Assembly (NCBI RefSeq): GCF_017498565.1
Contig: NZ_CP071794.1
Span: 992,001 to 1,056,000, forward strand
Reading direction: 5' to 3'
DNA: 64,000 nt
Source of the DNA: Parasphingorhabdus cellanae
GTDB taxonomy: Bacteria; Pseudomonadota; Alphaproteobacteria; Sphingomonadales; Sphingomonadaceae
Shown here: positions 18,943 to 26,258 of the stretch, in pieces
How the letters are laid out: each line of letters begins with the position of its first letter
Numbering within the stretch: the first letter of the stretch is position 1
Translations under genes and position numbers: made by a program
The notes under the pieces: generated by a model
Told to the model about the DNA's origin: nothing
The model's database searches: none
The model's input: only the letters and a program-made list of their open reading frames with translations

Positions 18943-19425
18943 ATGATGCCCATGAAACTCAGCCCGAATTTCCATCTCAGCGAGTTTACGCAATCGCAGA
19001 CGGCCACGCGGCTGATGCTCGACAACACGCCCGGACCGGCGGAGATCGCAGCGCTGAAACTGCTCTGCGAAAAGGTGCTGGAGCCGGTGCGTGAGAATTA
19101 TAATCGCCCGGTCCTGATCTCTTCAGGCTATCGCTCGCCCGCCGTCAACCGCGCCATCCGTGGTTCTCGCAGTTCGCAACATGCCAAGGGCGAAGCGGCG
19201 GATTTCGAAATTGCCGGTATCGACAACCTGCGTATCTGCCAGTGGATGGAACGGCGGCTCAACTATGACCAGCTGATCCTGGAATTTTACGAGCGCGGCG
19301 TGCCGGCAAGCGGCTGGGTTCACGTGTCTTACCGCGAACCCTATCGCAATCAGGAACTGACCGCCAAGCGTGTCGTCCGCAACGGCCGGCGACGAACCGT
19401 CTATCAGAACGGGATCGTCGGATAA
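18943..19425 (+). CDS. Peptidase M15 family protein (phage endolysin-like D-Ala-D-Ala carboxypeptidase)
   Basis: A 160-residue zinc peptidase fold. Zinc-binding residues are visible in SSQHAKGEAADFEI (His and Asp, near residue 85) and WVHVSYR (His, near 125); SSGYRSPAVNRAI is the conserved substrate-binding loop. There is no signal peptide, as in phage-type members that cut peptidoglycan cross-links. Three possible ATG starts lie at 18943, 18946 and 18952. It is followed within 4 kb by terminase-like and DUF1353 proteins, so a phage or gene-transfer-agent origin is plausible. Confidence 0.85.
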   Translation: MMPMKLSPNFHLSEFTQSQTATRLMLDNTPGPAEIAALKLLCEKVLEPVRENYNRPVLISSGYRSPAVNRAIRGSRSSQHAKGEAADFEIAGIDNLRICQWMERRLNYDQLILEFYERGVPASGWVHVSYREPYRNQELTAKRVVRNGRRRTVYQNGIVG

Positions 19426-19492
19426 TGTCCTGAAGCTTTCGAAAACCCTCGTCAAATCAGCGGGTTTACGCACGTACCGCTGAGCCGCTCGA

Positions 19493-19867
19493 TCACGCGC
19501 TTTTGATCACCTTCGCCTGCCACAAAATAAAGACGGGCGCGATTAGCTCTAGCACCATGCCGCCAACCATCTCTGCGGGCGGCGCGCCTATGCTCAGGTA
19601 AGAAACCACCCGGCCCAAACCACCGATAAACACGGCCAGCACCGCCAGGCGAAACACGGATGCCCGTCCCACTATATCGCCGGCGGCATAAAATAGCATC
19701 GCTGCAATGCCAATATACACGCCGGAGAGATAGCGAAACTGATTATCCATCGCTGGGGTAAAGGGTTCCCCGGCCATCAATTGTGCCGCACCTAAGACGA
19801 TGCCTGTAACGCCGTAATAAAGCGGGATCAGCCCGAAAACATAGATAGCGATGCGAAATAAAGTCAT
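19493..19867 (-). CDS. DUF4345-like four-helix membrane protein
   Basis: A 124-residue protein with about four hydrophobic helices. The pattern YYGVTGIVLGAAQLMAGEP ... DNQFRYLSGVYIGIAAMLFYA ... FRLAVLAVFIGGLGRVVSYLSIG ... VLELIAPVFILWQ fits the DUF4345 family, whose function is unknown. The start at 19867 is chosen because AGGGGA lies 6 bases upstream; upstream in-frame ATGs (to 19930) add a polar extension. Confidence 0.75.
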   Translation of the reverse strand: MTLFRIAIYVFGLIPLYYGVTGIVLGAAQLMAGEPFTPAMDNQFRYLSGVYIGIAAMLFYAAGDIVGRASVFRLAVLAVFIGGLGRVVSYLSIGAPPAEMVGGMVLELIAPVFILWQAKVIKSA

Positions 19868-20079
19868 GGCGGTTTCCCCTGATATGTCGTGCGAGACCAT
19901 ATGCAATCTCCGTTGCATTATGAAACCCACTTAGCAGAATGATTGCGGATGGCAAGGGGCGAAAACGGCGGCGCGATGACCGGCTTAACAACCCGAAAAA
20001 ACAATGCTAGCCCCGCGTCATCGAGACAATCATACTCTGGATCGGCCTGGCCCTTACGGTAACGGGAATAGCGCTGGCG

Positions 20080-20406
20080 TTGCGCAGTGATTTGCCGTTT
20101 CTGCGCAACCCTGTCCGCCGTGCGCCTGCAAAAATTGTCCGCCACGATCGTCGCTATGAAGACGGCGCGCCGGTTTACCAGCCAGTGTTCCGATTTGCCG
20201 ACGAACACGGCACATTTATCGAGGTGCGTGACAAGCTTTATATGCCTTTTCCCAAGCCGGTGATCGGCGAGATGGTCGAAATCATCTACCCCGAAGGCTA
20301 CCCGCAGCAAGCCCGCATCCCCTATCCGGTGTTCCGCACGTTGCTATACGGCTTGCTCGGCTACGCCTTTGTGATGCTGGCCATGGAGATTACCGGGTGG
20401 TGGTAA
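20080..20406 (+). CDS. DUF3592-like membrane protein with an uncertain, possibly frameshifted, start
   Basis: The 108 residues read from a TTG at 20080 contain YQPVFRFADEHGTFIEVRDK and KPVIGEMVEIIYPEGYPQQARI, then a C-terminal helix (LLYGLLGYAFVMLAMEITGWW), which fits DUF3592. The same frame is open upstream to 20011 and codes a clear membrane helix (IETIILWIGLALTVTGIALA), but no ATG, GTG or TTG starts it. An ATG at 20004 is in another frame and would join after a one-base shift. The gene is probably longer than given, or damaged at its 5' end. Confidence 0.6.
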   Translation: MRSDLPFLRNPVRRAPAKIVRHDRRYEDGAPVYQPVFRFADEHGTFIEVRDKLYMPFPKPVIGEMVEIIYPEGYPQQARIPYPVFRTLLYGLLGYAFVMLAMEITGWW

Positions 20407-20610
20407 GCCGCACCGCGTTGCCCGAATGGGCATATATAAACTCCCGCCACATCCGCTATTTTGACATGCAACTTATCGCCGAGAAACGCGTTGCAAGGAA
20501 TGAAACCGGGGGAGCTCTAATCAGGAAAGCCCGATATCCGCTGCACAGCGTTGGTTAAGAGACTTTACGTAGCTTAAGAGACGATACCGAGAATATCATA
20601 AGGAGATGCG

Positions 20611-21129
20611 ATGATGAAAATTGCTGAACGCGTAGAATATGCCACCAAACCAAAACCCCTGACCTGTGACCCGGATGACTTGGTCCTGGATGCGGTCAAG
20701 CGAATGGCGGACAAAAATTACGGTTCCATCATCGCAGTGGATAAGAGCGACCATATTCTGGGCATGATGACCGAACGCGATATCATGAAACGCCTGATCG
20801 CCGAAGGGCGTGATCCCAAGAAGACCAAGGTCGGGGATATCATGACGTCTTCTGTGCGAACGGCCAAAGCGGATGATGACCTGAACGACTGGCTGCGGAT
20901 CATGTCCAACGAACGCTTTCGCCGCCTGCCAATTGTCGACAATGACGACAAGTTGCAATCGATCATGACGCAGGGCGATTTCGTGTCCTACACCTGGCCA
21001 GAGTTGATGCAGCAAGCGACGACAATGGCAAAAGCCACCTTCGGTGAGACCCTCAGCCTGCCGCGCATATTGGCTGGTATATTGGCTTATACATTGCTGC
21101 TGATTATAGCTGTGAGTCTGATCAGGTAG
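20611..21129 (+). CDS. CBS-domain pair protein with a C-terminal membrane helix
   Basis: A 172-residue protein with two CBS motifs: PKPLTCDPDDLVLDAVKRMADKNYGSIIAVD...GMMTERDIMKRL (about 12-70) and KVGDIMTSSVRTAKADDDLNDWLRIMSNERFRRLPIVD (about 72-125). CBS pairs bind adenine nucleotides and act as energy or ionic-strength sensors. A final hydrophobic helix (ILAGILAYTLLLIIAVSLI) suggests membrane anchoring. AAGGAG lies about 7 bases before the ATG. No partner domain or partner gene is adjacent. Confidence 0.88.
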   Translation: MMKIAERVEYATKPKPLTCDPDDLVLDAVKRMADKNYGSIIAVDKSDHILGMMTERDIMKRLIAEGRDPKKTKVGDIMTSSVRTAKADDDLNDWLRIMSNERFRRLPIVDNDDKLQSIMTQGDFVSYTWPELMQQATTMAKATFGETLSLPRILAGILAYTLLLIIAVSLIR

Positions 21130-21153
21130 CGGGGCCGCCCTGAGGGTTTATTA

Positions 21154-21167
21154 AAACCGCTTTCCTA
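21154..21167 (+). promoter_or_regulatory. Recurring motif AAACCGCTTTCCTA, copy 2
   Basis: Identical to the copies at 8794 and 24417. It lies 85 bp upstream of the terminase-like gene at 21252. Confidence 0.5.
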
Positions 21168-21251
21168 CAAAACACCAAATAGGTTATTATCTCTCTTTCA
21201 ACAAACCATATCTGCATTGGACGCAGCTGTGGAACCAGAAAGGAATAGACC

Positions 21252-22316
21252 ATGGGTTTTCAAGATGATTTTGCGCGTAATGCCAAGAAGCAGCGGCGCA
21301 GCGGTAACAATAGCGGCGAATTGGCGGGGCAGGAACCGGATCAGCACCCTTTCGCCGCTCCCGCCCCTGATGGCGAGAGAGAAACACTGCATTTGCGCTA
21401 TGGCGATGATGGTGGGGCTGGGGACAACGAGAGCGTAGAGGCATCAAATGAACCAAATGATGCACCACGCGCCAAGCCAGCCCGCGCTACCCGCCACGAC
21501 GGCTGGACGCCCGAAATCCGCGTCAAGTTTCTCGAAGCTTTGGCCAATTGCGGGCATGTCGGATCGGCGGCGATCTTTGTGGAACGCTCTCGCACGTCGG
21601 CTTATAGTCTCAGGCGGCGTAACATAGATTTTTCGCGGGCATGGGATGCGGCCTTGCTGATTGGACGGGATGTTTCCACCGACGCGCTGCAGGACCGCGC
21701 GGTAAACGGGATTGAAGAGGAGGTCTACTATCAGGGAGAGGTTGTCGGTACAAAGCGGCGCTATGACAATCGCCTGTTGCTCGCCCATATCGCGCGACTT
21801 GACCGGATGGCGGAGCGCATTTCGGTCAGCCGCGGCGCAGCACGCTTTGACGAGATGCTCGACGCGATTGCCACAGAAACCGATACCAGTCCCCTGATCA
21901 GTGAACCGACCACGGACGAGATTGTAGATATTATTGCAGAAACCGAAGCCCAAGCGACGGTGCAGGAAGTGGAGGCGGAGTGCCTGCGCCAAAGCAATAG
22001 TAAACATGATGACAAATTATCCGCCGAAGCCGAGGCCGACCCCGAGAGCGCCGCCGCTCGGACAAGGGACCCCTATTATTCTGACGCACCGGAAAAGGAG
22101 AAGATCTACGGACCGATGCATGAAGTGGATTGGGGCGATGGCAAGGACGTCGAATATTGGCGCATGTTTGCCGAAGAAGCCGCGGAGATCACCGCCAAGC
22201 ATCCGCAGGTCAAGACCCGGGAAGTTGCCATGGATGACCCGGCTTTTCTCTCCACCATCATGGCATCCAGCGCGGTAAGCCTGGCGGCCGATGATATTGA
22301 GGCGGACAGGAAATGA
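21252..22316 (+). CDS. Hypothetical protein with a terminase-small-subunit-like helix-turn-helix
   Basis: A 354-residue, highly charged protein. Residues about 80-175 (GWTPEIRVKFLEALANCGHVGSA... RSRTSAYSLRRRNIDFSRAWDAAL... AVNGIEEEVYYQGEVVGTKRRYDNRLLLAHIARL) look like the DNA-binding unit of phage small terminase subunits. The N-terminal 80 residues and the acidic C-terminal half are low-complexity and unrecognised. Whether it is a domesticated phage or gene-transfer-agent relic or a chromosomal regulator cannot be told. The start ATG at 21252 follows GAAAGGAATAGACC. Confidence 0.65.
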   Translation: MGFQDDFARNAKKQRRSGNNSGELAGQEPDQHPFAAPAPDGERETLHLRYGDDGGAGDNESVEASNEPNDAPRAKPARATRHDGWTPEIRVKFLEALANCGHVGSAAIFVERSRTSAYSLRRRNIDFSRAWDAALLIGRDVSTDALQDRAVNGIEEEVYYQGEVVGTKRRYDNRLLLAHIARLDRMAERISVSRGAARFDEMLDAIATETDTSPLISEPTTDEIVDIIAETEAQATVQEVEAECLRQSNSKHDDKLSAEAEADPESAAARTRDPYYSDAPEKEKIYGPMHEVDWGDGKDVEYWRMFAEEAAEITAKHPQVKTREVAMDDPAFLSTIMASSAVSLAADDIEADRK

Positions 22317-22384
22317 GGGTTGTACACTTTGTAAACTTAAGGCCCGGATAAACGTCATATCGGGAAAAATTTAAGCGCTGGATA

Positions 22385-22750
22385 GCAAAAAGAAGAGCCC
22401 GACGACTGGGTCGCTTTGCCGCCGGACTCTCCCTGTTTTACGGTGTCATCGCGTGATGCTTAACGACCGTAAGGGCTGTTTAACCGAAAAAAATAAATTT
22501 AGTGTGATCGGACTCACAAAGCGGCAGAAAACTGGTAAAGCGCTCGTGTATAAGGATTTAATTGAAGGCTTTCTCTAAGAAGCTCGATGGCTGGGTCGCT
22601 TTACCATCGAGCTTCCAGAGGAATGCCCAAACCGGGCTGTCCCAAAGGGAAGTTACCACCCGAAAGCCCTAAGGCTTCAAGATAGTGGTGCGATGCCGCC
22701 GCCCCCCGCAACTGTCTGCGAATTAAGCGGCATCGCAATAGGGTGGTAGC
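22385..22750. ncRNA. Candidate structured RNA in a 543-bp gene-free stretch
   Basis: Several stable foldings line up here. Two hairpins (22394-22430 and 22579-22615, the latter a perfect 12-bp stem) share the loop sequence CTGGGTCGCTTT. Two short hairpins follow (GCCC/GGGC at 22625-22637; TCCC/GGGA at 22640-22650). A three-way junction at 22652-22750 is closed by a 10-bp helix (GTTACCACCC with GGGTGGTAGC), with arms AAGCC/GGCTT and a perfect 10-bp stem GCGATGCCGC/GCGGCATCGC. Read on the minus strand, the first hairpin is followed by TTCTTTTT like a terminator, and its mismatches become G-U pairs. The junction fits the plus strand slightly better. Strand and function are unresolved. Confidence 0.5.
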
Positions 22751-22859
22751 AAGCGATTCTGCACGACGATGTGATGATAATCACTGTCGGACAATTTTAG
22801 CGGTAAAACATGCTATAACGGCTTCGCGGGCGACAGAACGGGGTGGAGAAAGGACGATC

Positions 22860-23450
22860 ATGGCACATTATACCGGACGACCGCGCTTTGAATGGGATGA
22901 GGACGGGCGGATCATGACATTGCTGAACCGCTTTGCCTTTGTTGACAAGGCGCAGCGGGTATGGAGCGTGCCGGCAAATGTGCGGGTGGACGGCGCCTCA
23001 ATTCCGAAATTTGCGTGGTCGATTCTCGGCAGTCCGTTTGTCGGCCGCTATCGCAAAGCCTCTGTGGTTCATGACTGGTATTGCGACATTCGCACCCGCG
23101 AATGGAAAGCAACCCACCGGATGTTCTACGAAGCCATGCGCGCGTCGAAGGTGAGCGGAGCGAAGGCACGGATCATGTATGCGGCCGTCTATTATGCCGG
23201 ACCGCGCTGGGACATCGTGGCTGATTATGATGGGGCGCTAGCAGAAACAGTATCGGCCGAGGCCTATAGCCTCGAACAAAGCGCGGTTGCCAAAACCGAA
23301 CATTTGGAAAGGCCGAATGTAATCATCTGGCAGCGGCAGGAAGTGGACGAGGAGGCGTTTCTGCAAATGTGCGACGATTTCGCCAAACGATGCGCGACGA
23401 TCGCGGACGTCGAGGCGATGATCGAAGATCATATGGGTGCGACCGAATGA
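22860..23450 (+). CDS. DUF1353 family protein (phage-associated)
   Basis: A 196-residue protein with the DUF1353 core: ITLLNRF-type strand, VPANVRVDGASIPKFAWSILGSPFVGRYRKASVVHDWYCD. The last part (ASVVHDWYC) has His-Asp residues that may bind metal. The family is frequent in phages and gene transfer agents, usually near tail or lysis genes; activity unknown. The C-terminal third is unrelated to the domain and unrecognised. I start at ATG 22860, preceded by GAGAAAGGA; the frame is open back to 22743 without family character. Confidence 0.82.
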   Translation: MAHYTGRPRFEWDEDGRIMTLLNRFAFVDKAQRVWSVPANVRVDGASIPKFAWSILGSPFVGRYRKASVVHDWYCDIRTREWKATHRMFYEAMRASKVSGAKARIMYAAVYYAGPRWDIVADYDGALAETVSAEAYSLEQSAVAKTEHLERPNVIIWQRQEVDEEAFLQMCDDFAKRCATIADVEAMIEDHMGATE

Positions 23451-23478
23451 AGAGGCGCAGGGAGGCAAGCGTCGTTAC

Positions 23479-23628
23479 GTACCCCTGCGCAGGCAGGGGC
23501 CCATCTCCCGGTCTTCGCAAAAAGGCAATACGGGAATGGGGCGCGGAAAGGGACCAGAAAGCACTGTCCAATATCCGCGCCGCGCTAAAGTGAAGCGATG
23601 GAGATGGACCCCCGCCTGCGCGGGGTAC
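23479..23628. mobile_element. MITE-like element, copy 1 (150 bp)
   Basis: Starts GTACCCCTGCGCAGGCAGGG and ends with its inverted form (CCCCGCCTGCGCGGGGTAC); the termini match as imperfect inverted repeats of about 28 bp, running into CATCTCC/GGAGATG. The interior is about 65% alike to copy 2 in the same orientation, including the shared CTGTCCAATAT. No transposase reading frame is present. Confidence 0.75.
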
Positions 23629-23673
23629 AAAGTCGTGATACGGGTAAACCCAGGACCGGGGGATATAAACGCT

Positions 23674-23825
23674 GTACCCCTGCGCAGGCAGGGGCCTATC
23701 TCCCGGTCTCTGCAAAAATGACTGACAGAAAGTGGGGCGTTGATATGAGCTGGAAAGTGCCGTCCAATATTCCTGCTGCGCAACAGTGACGAGGCCGAGA
23801 TGGACCCCTGCCTGCGCAGGGGCAC
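23674..23825. mobile_element. MITE-like element, copy 2 (152 bp)
   Basis: The same terminal inverted repeats (GTACCCCTGCGCAGGCAGGG at the left, CCCTGCCTGCGCAGGGGCAC at the right) as copy 1, 45 bp away and in direct orientation. The interior carries CCGTCCAATATTCCTGCTGC. Two diverged copies side by side suggest an older tandem insertion. Confidence 0.75.
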
Positions 23826-23891
23826 AAGTGGTTCGATCTTGTCGCCGGCTTGAAAGGAAAGCGTACACATCGCACCGCCTCGGTCGATGGC

Positions 23892-23938
23892 AAAAAAAAT
23901 GGGAGCCGATCTCCAAACGAATTTGGATTTCGGCTCCC
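23892..23938 (-). terminator. Strong intrinsic terminator with no gene in front
   Basis: GGGAGCCGA pairs with TCGGCTCCC around an inner TCCAAA-cgaa-TTTGGA stem, and read on the minus strand it is followed by an A and eight T. This is a textbook Rho-independent terminator for a minus-strand transcript, yet no ordinary gene ends here. Confidence 0.85.
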
Positions 23939-24336
23939 ACTGCACCTGATTAGGGATATCGTCCTCTTGCGATTTCAACATCCGCAGTTCCGGTGTCCGG
24001 TTTCCGGGCCAATATCGTTAATGGTTTTTGGTTTTCCGCATCATCGCTTGCGCAATCATGTTTCGGTTTAAACCCGATATTGGTCCAGTCACCCGATGAT
24101 TGTCGTCCATCTGATCTGCTCCGGCTTGCGCCTTTGCTTCACGGATTTTTTCCAATCATCAATCGAAAGATCATCTTATTTTTCTTGCGAAAAACACTAT
24201 GTTCGTCTCGATTATCTTCAGGCTTTAGATCGTTCCAGCGGGTCATTGCTGACTGGTCGCCGGTTCCATTCAAACTCCGTCCGATAACTTGTATATGACA
24301 CGGGTTTGCGAGTCGCTCCAAATGGCAAAAGCCCAG

Positions 24337-24391
24337 TTATCCACAGATGCTGATCTTTCTTGTGGAAAAACAGTTATCGGATTGTGGACAA
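24337..24391. promoter_or_regulatory. Cluster of three DnaA-box-like sites
   Basis: A perfect TTATCCACA is at 24337-24345; TGTGGAAAA at 24361-24369 and TGTGGACAA at 24383-24391 are minus-strand variants (TTTTCCACA, TTGTCCACA). Three sites in 55 bp of non-coding DNA may be a DnaA-binding region (origin-like, titration or regulatory). Confidence 0.45.
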
Positions 24392-24416
24392 TCCCTTTCA
24401 CAGGGCCAGACTATCG

Positions 24417-24430
24417 AAACCGCTTTCCTA
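24417..24430 (+). promoter_or_regulatory. Recurring motif AAACCGCTTTCCTA, copy 3
   Basis: Identical to copies at 8794 and 21154; about 100 bp upstream of the DUF1993 gene. Confidence 0.5.
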
Positions 24431-24529
24431 CACAGGCCGCGCAATGATAGATTTCGACCGGTTCAGCGGCGCTGATGGCAGGAATGATTGTCAGCACCGA
24501 TTATCATCATTTCAAATCAAAGGACCCCC

Positions 24530-25096
24530 ATGTCATTAACAAAGCTCCTCGTCCCCACCTATGTCCAAATGTTAAAAGCACTTTCCGGCTGGTTGAAAAA
24601 GGCAGAGGCGCAGATGCCCAAGGAAAATGCCGAAGCGTTGCTGGCCGCTCGGCTGGCACCTGATATGTTTCCGCTATCGACCCAGATCCGGTTTGTCTGT
24701 GTACAGGCCCAGGAACCTATTTATCGCTTAAGAGGAGAAGCTTTTCCGGAATCTCTGCATCAACTGGTCGATGAAGGGCGTGATGCCATTGATAAGCCCG
24801 GTTCGCTTGCAGAGGCGCAAGCACGGATTCATGAGGCTCTGGATTTACTGGAGGGTCTTGTCACCGACGCGCTGGATGCCGATCCGGACGCACCCATTGT
24901 GCATGAACTTCCCAGCGGCATGATATTTGACCTGACGGCGGAACAATATGCCCGCGACTGGACGCTCGCCCAGTTTTATTTCCACCTCATGACCGCATAT
25001 GCCATATTGCGCAGCGAGAAAGTCGAGCTTGGCAAGGTGGATTACATACCGCACATGTTGGGGTTTCTTCGTCCGGAAACGATTTCCGAGGCATGA
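24530..25096 (+). CDS. DUF1993 family protein
   Basis: A 188-residue soluble, largely helical protein. MSLTKLLVPTYVQMLKALSGWLKKAE at the start, DMFPLSTQIRFVCVQAQEPIYRL in the middle and TLAQFYFHLMTAYAILRS..VELGKVDYIPHM near the end match DUF1993, a DinB-like four-helix family of unknown function. AAGGA precedes the ATG at 24530; a longer frame from 24488 is not supported. A stable hairpin follows at 25136. Confidence 0.85.
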   Translation: MSLTKLLVPTYVQMLKALSGWLKKAEAQMPKENAEALLAARLAPDMFPLSTQIRFVCVQAQEPIYRLRGEAFPESLHQLVDEGRDAIDKPGSLAEAQARIHEALDLLEGLVTDALDADPDAPIVHELPSGMIFDLTAEQYARDWTLAQFYFHLMTAYAILRSEKVELGKVDYIPHMLGFLRPETISEA

Positions 25097-25135
25097 CATT
25101 CGGTGGTGCGCACGGTTGACGGCAAAAATGCGATT

Positions 25136-25177
25136 GGTCCGGCCTTTCGGGAGGGGGATATTTGAAAGGGCCGGACC
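25136..25177 (+). terminator. Stable hairpin after the DUF1993 gene
   Basis: GGTCCGGCCTTTC and GAAAGGGCCGGACC pair over 13 bp with one bulge, around a 15-base purine-rich loop. No T run follows, so it may protect the 3' end of the message rather than terminate it. Confidence 0.4.
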
Positions 25178-25242
25178 GTCGCAACAGTCCCGTTGCCTAT
25201 CGGGAGGAGGAGCGGCAACCGAGACTGAAAGAATATTAAGTA

Positions 25243-25317
25243 TTAGACCTGAACGGTAGTCATCAAGATGATGCTGCTAACGGTCAGGGCGGCTACTATA
25301 TTGAAAAGCGTTTTCAT
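25243..25317 (-). CDS. Very small hydrophobic protein, 24 residues
   Basis: A short frame starting MKTLFNIVAALTVSSIILM, ending six residues later, is preceded by an excellent ribosome site (ACAGGAGA, 8 bases from the ATG). The product is one membrane helix or an uncleaved signal-type peptide. It is below usual gene-finder limits. The 175 bp between it and the DUF4197 gene start side carry no other feature. Coding status rests on the ribosome site plus composition. Confidence 0.5.
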   Translation of the reverse strand: MKTLFNIVAALTVSSIILMTTVQV

Positions 25318-25491
25318 GAGATATCTCCTGTTTTAAAAACGCCAATCAAACATCACTTTTCCTGTCTAACTGATAGTCAGGAAATGGTCGCCAAACCGTT
25401 AAGTTTCAATTGAAAACGGAGATGTATTAGTTGCATGATTTGCAACTGGGATGGTTTTAGAAAATGCCGTCGAGCAACTTCTTGCCTTTTT

Positions 25492-26142
25492 TCAAGGGTT
25501 CTTGCGGAAGTTGGTTTCTTCAGCGCCGATGTAAGAGAAAATACCATCCAAAGCCTGTTCGGTGACGCTATCGGTTAATCCATCGCGCGACAGATCAAGC
25601 CCGCCCAGCGAAGACAAGGCGGAAAGCGAACCAAGCCTCTCAACCTGCTTATAAGCGCCGACCTCGCCGAGCGCTTTTTCAACCAGCGGGCGGATCTTGA
25701 CGGCCAGCTCTTCGCCAGATGTCCTGCGCAGATAGTCTGTTCCGCCCGTGCCGCCGCCTGTGACGATACCGACGCCGTCGGTCAAAGTCAGGTTATCGAT
25801 GGCGGACCGGAAAACCGGTTTGGCCTCAAGCGCCGCCTTGCCGGCTGCGTCGTTCAGGCTTTTGGTGATATCCTTGGTCAGGCCAGCCTTGCTGGTGAAG
25901 CGCAATATACTGGTGGCGTTTTTCAAGGGACCGGGCAGCAATACCCGCACCGCTTTGTCGGCATAAAAGGCGCCCGGCTGCGACAATTTATCAAGCGCGC
26001 CATCGGATGCATTGCCGAGCAAGCTCTTGACGCCGGTGCCTTGTGCCTGTGCCGGGGCGGATAAAATCGGAGACACGGACAATGGTACTGCCAGCAAAGC
26101 TGTTGCCACACTCAGTTTCAATTTCTTGGTCATATTCCGCAT
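25492..26142 (-). CDS. DUF4197 family exported protein
   Basis: A 216-residue protein with a signal peptide (LSVATALLAVPLSVSPILSAPAQAQ) and the DUF4197 pattern: GVKSLLGNASDGALDKLSQPGAFYADKAVRVLLPGPLKNA, DDL-type helical region, DAAGKAALEAKPVFRSAIDNLTLTDGVGIVTGGGTGGTDYLRRTSGEEL and a C-terminal TEQALDGIFSYIGAEETNFRKNP. These proteins are periplasmic and of unknown role. It stands alone, minus strand. Confidence 0.88.
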   Translation of the reverse strand: MRNMTKKLKLSVATALLAVPLSVSPILSAPAQAQGTGVKSLLGNASDGALDKLSQPGAFYADKAVRVLLPGPLKNATSILRFTSKAGLTKDITKSLNDAAGKAALEAKPVFRSAIDNLTLTDGVGIVTGGGTGGTDYLRRTSGEELAVKIRPLVEKALGEVGAYKQVERLGSLSALSSLGGLDLSRDGLTDSVTEQALDGIFSYIGAEETNFRKNP

Positions 26143-26258
26143 TGTCCCACTCCTGCTATCTTATGTCCCCTGACCATAGCATAGCATTTTGGCAACAAGC
26201 TGAATAGCTTCACGAAATTGTGTAAATACTTGTACCCGGAAATCGAGAATATCGACGC

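Larger units (their letters stand above)
23451..24529. other. 1.08-kb gene-poor stretch
   Basis: No convincing normal-sized gene is seen. The stretch holds two MITE-like repeats (23479-23628 and 23674-23825), a strong minus-strand terminator (23892-23938) with no obvious gene in front of it, a 30-codon minus-strand reading frame with a GGAG ribosome site (24018-24110), three DnaA-box-like sites (24337-24391) and the third AAACCGCTTTCCTA motif (24417-24430). Confidence 0.7.

Noticed and set aside
22581-22668. Minus-strand frame of about 33 codons through the perfect hairpin (GTG start, ending KAFN)
   Set aside because: No ribosome site, and the repeated GKATQ residues are explained by the shared 12-base RNA loop sequence.
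22685-22750. Cobalamin riboswitch
   Set aside because: A GGTGCGA...CCCCGCAACTGT stretch is similar, but the GCCACTG box and the GGGAA placement are missing, and the downstream gene is unrelated to B12.
23369-23940. Several frames across the MITE-like repeats
   Set aside because: They follow the inverted repeats, so their apparent similarity is due to the palindromes rather than to coding.
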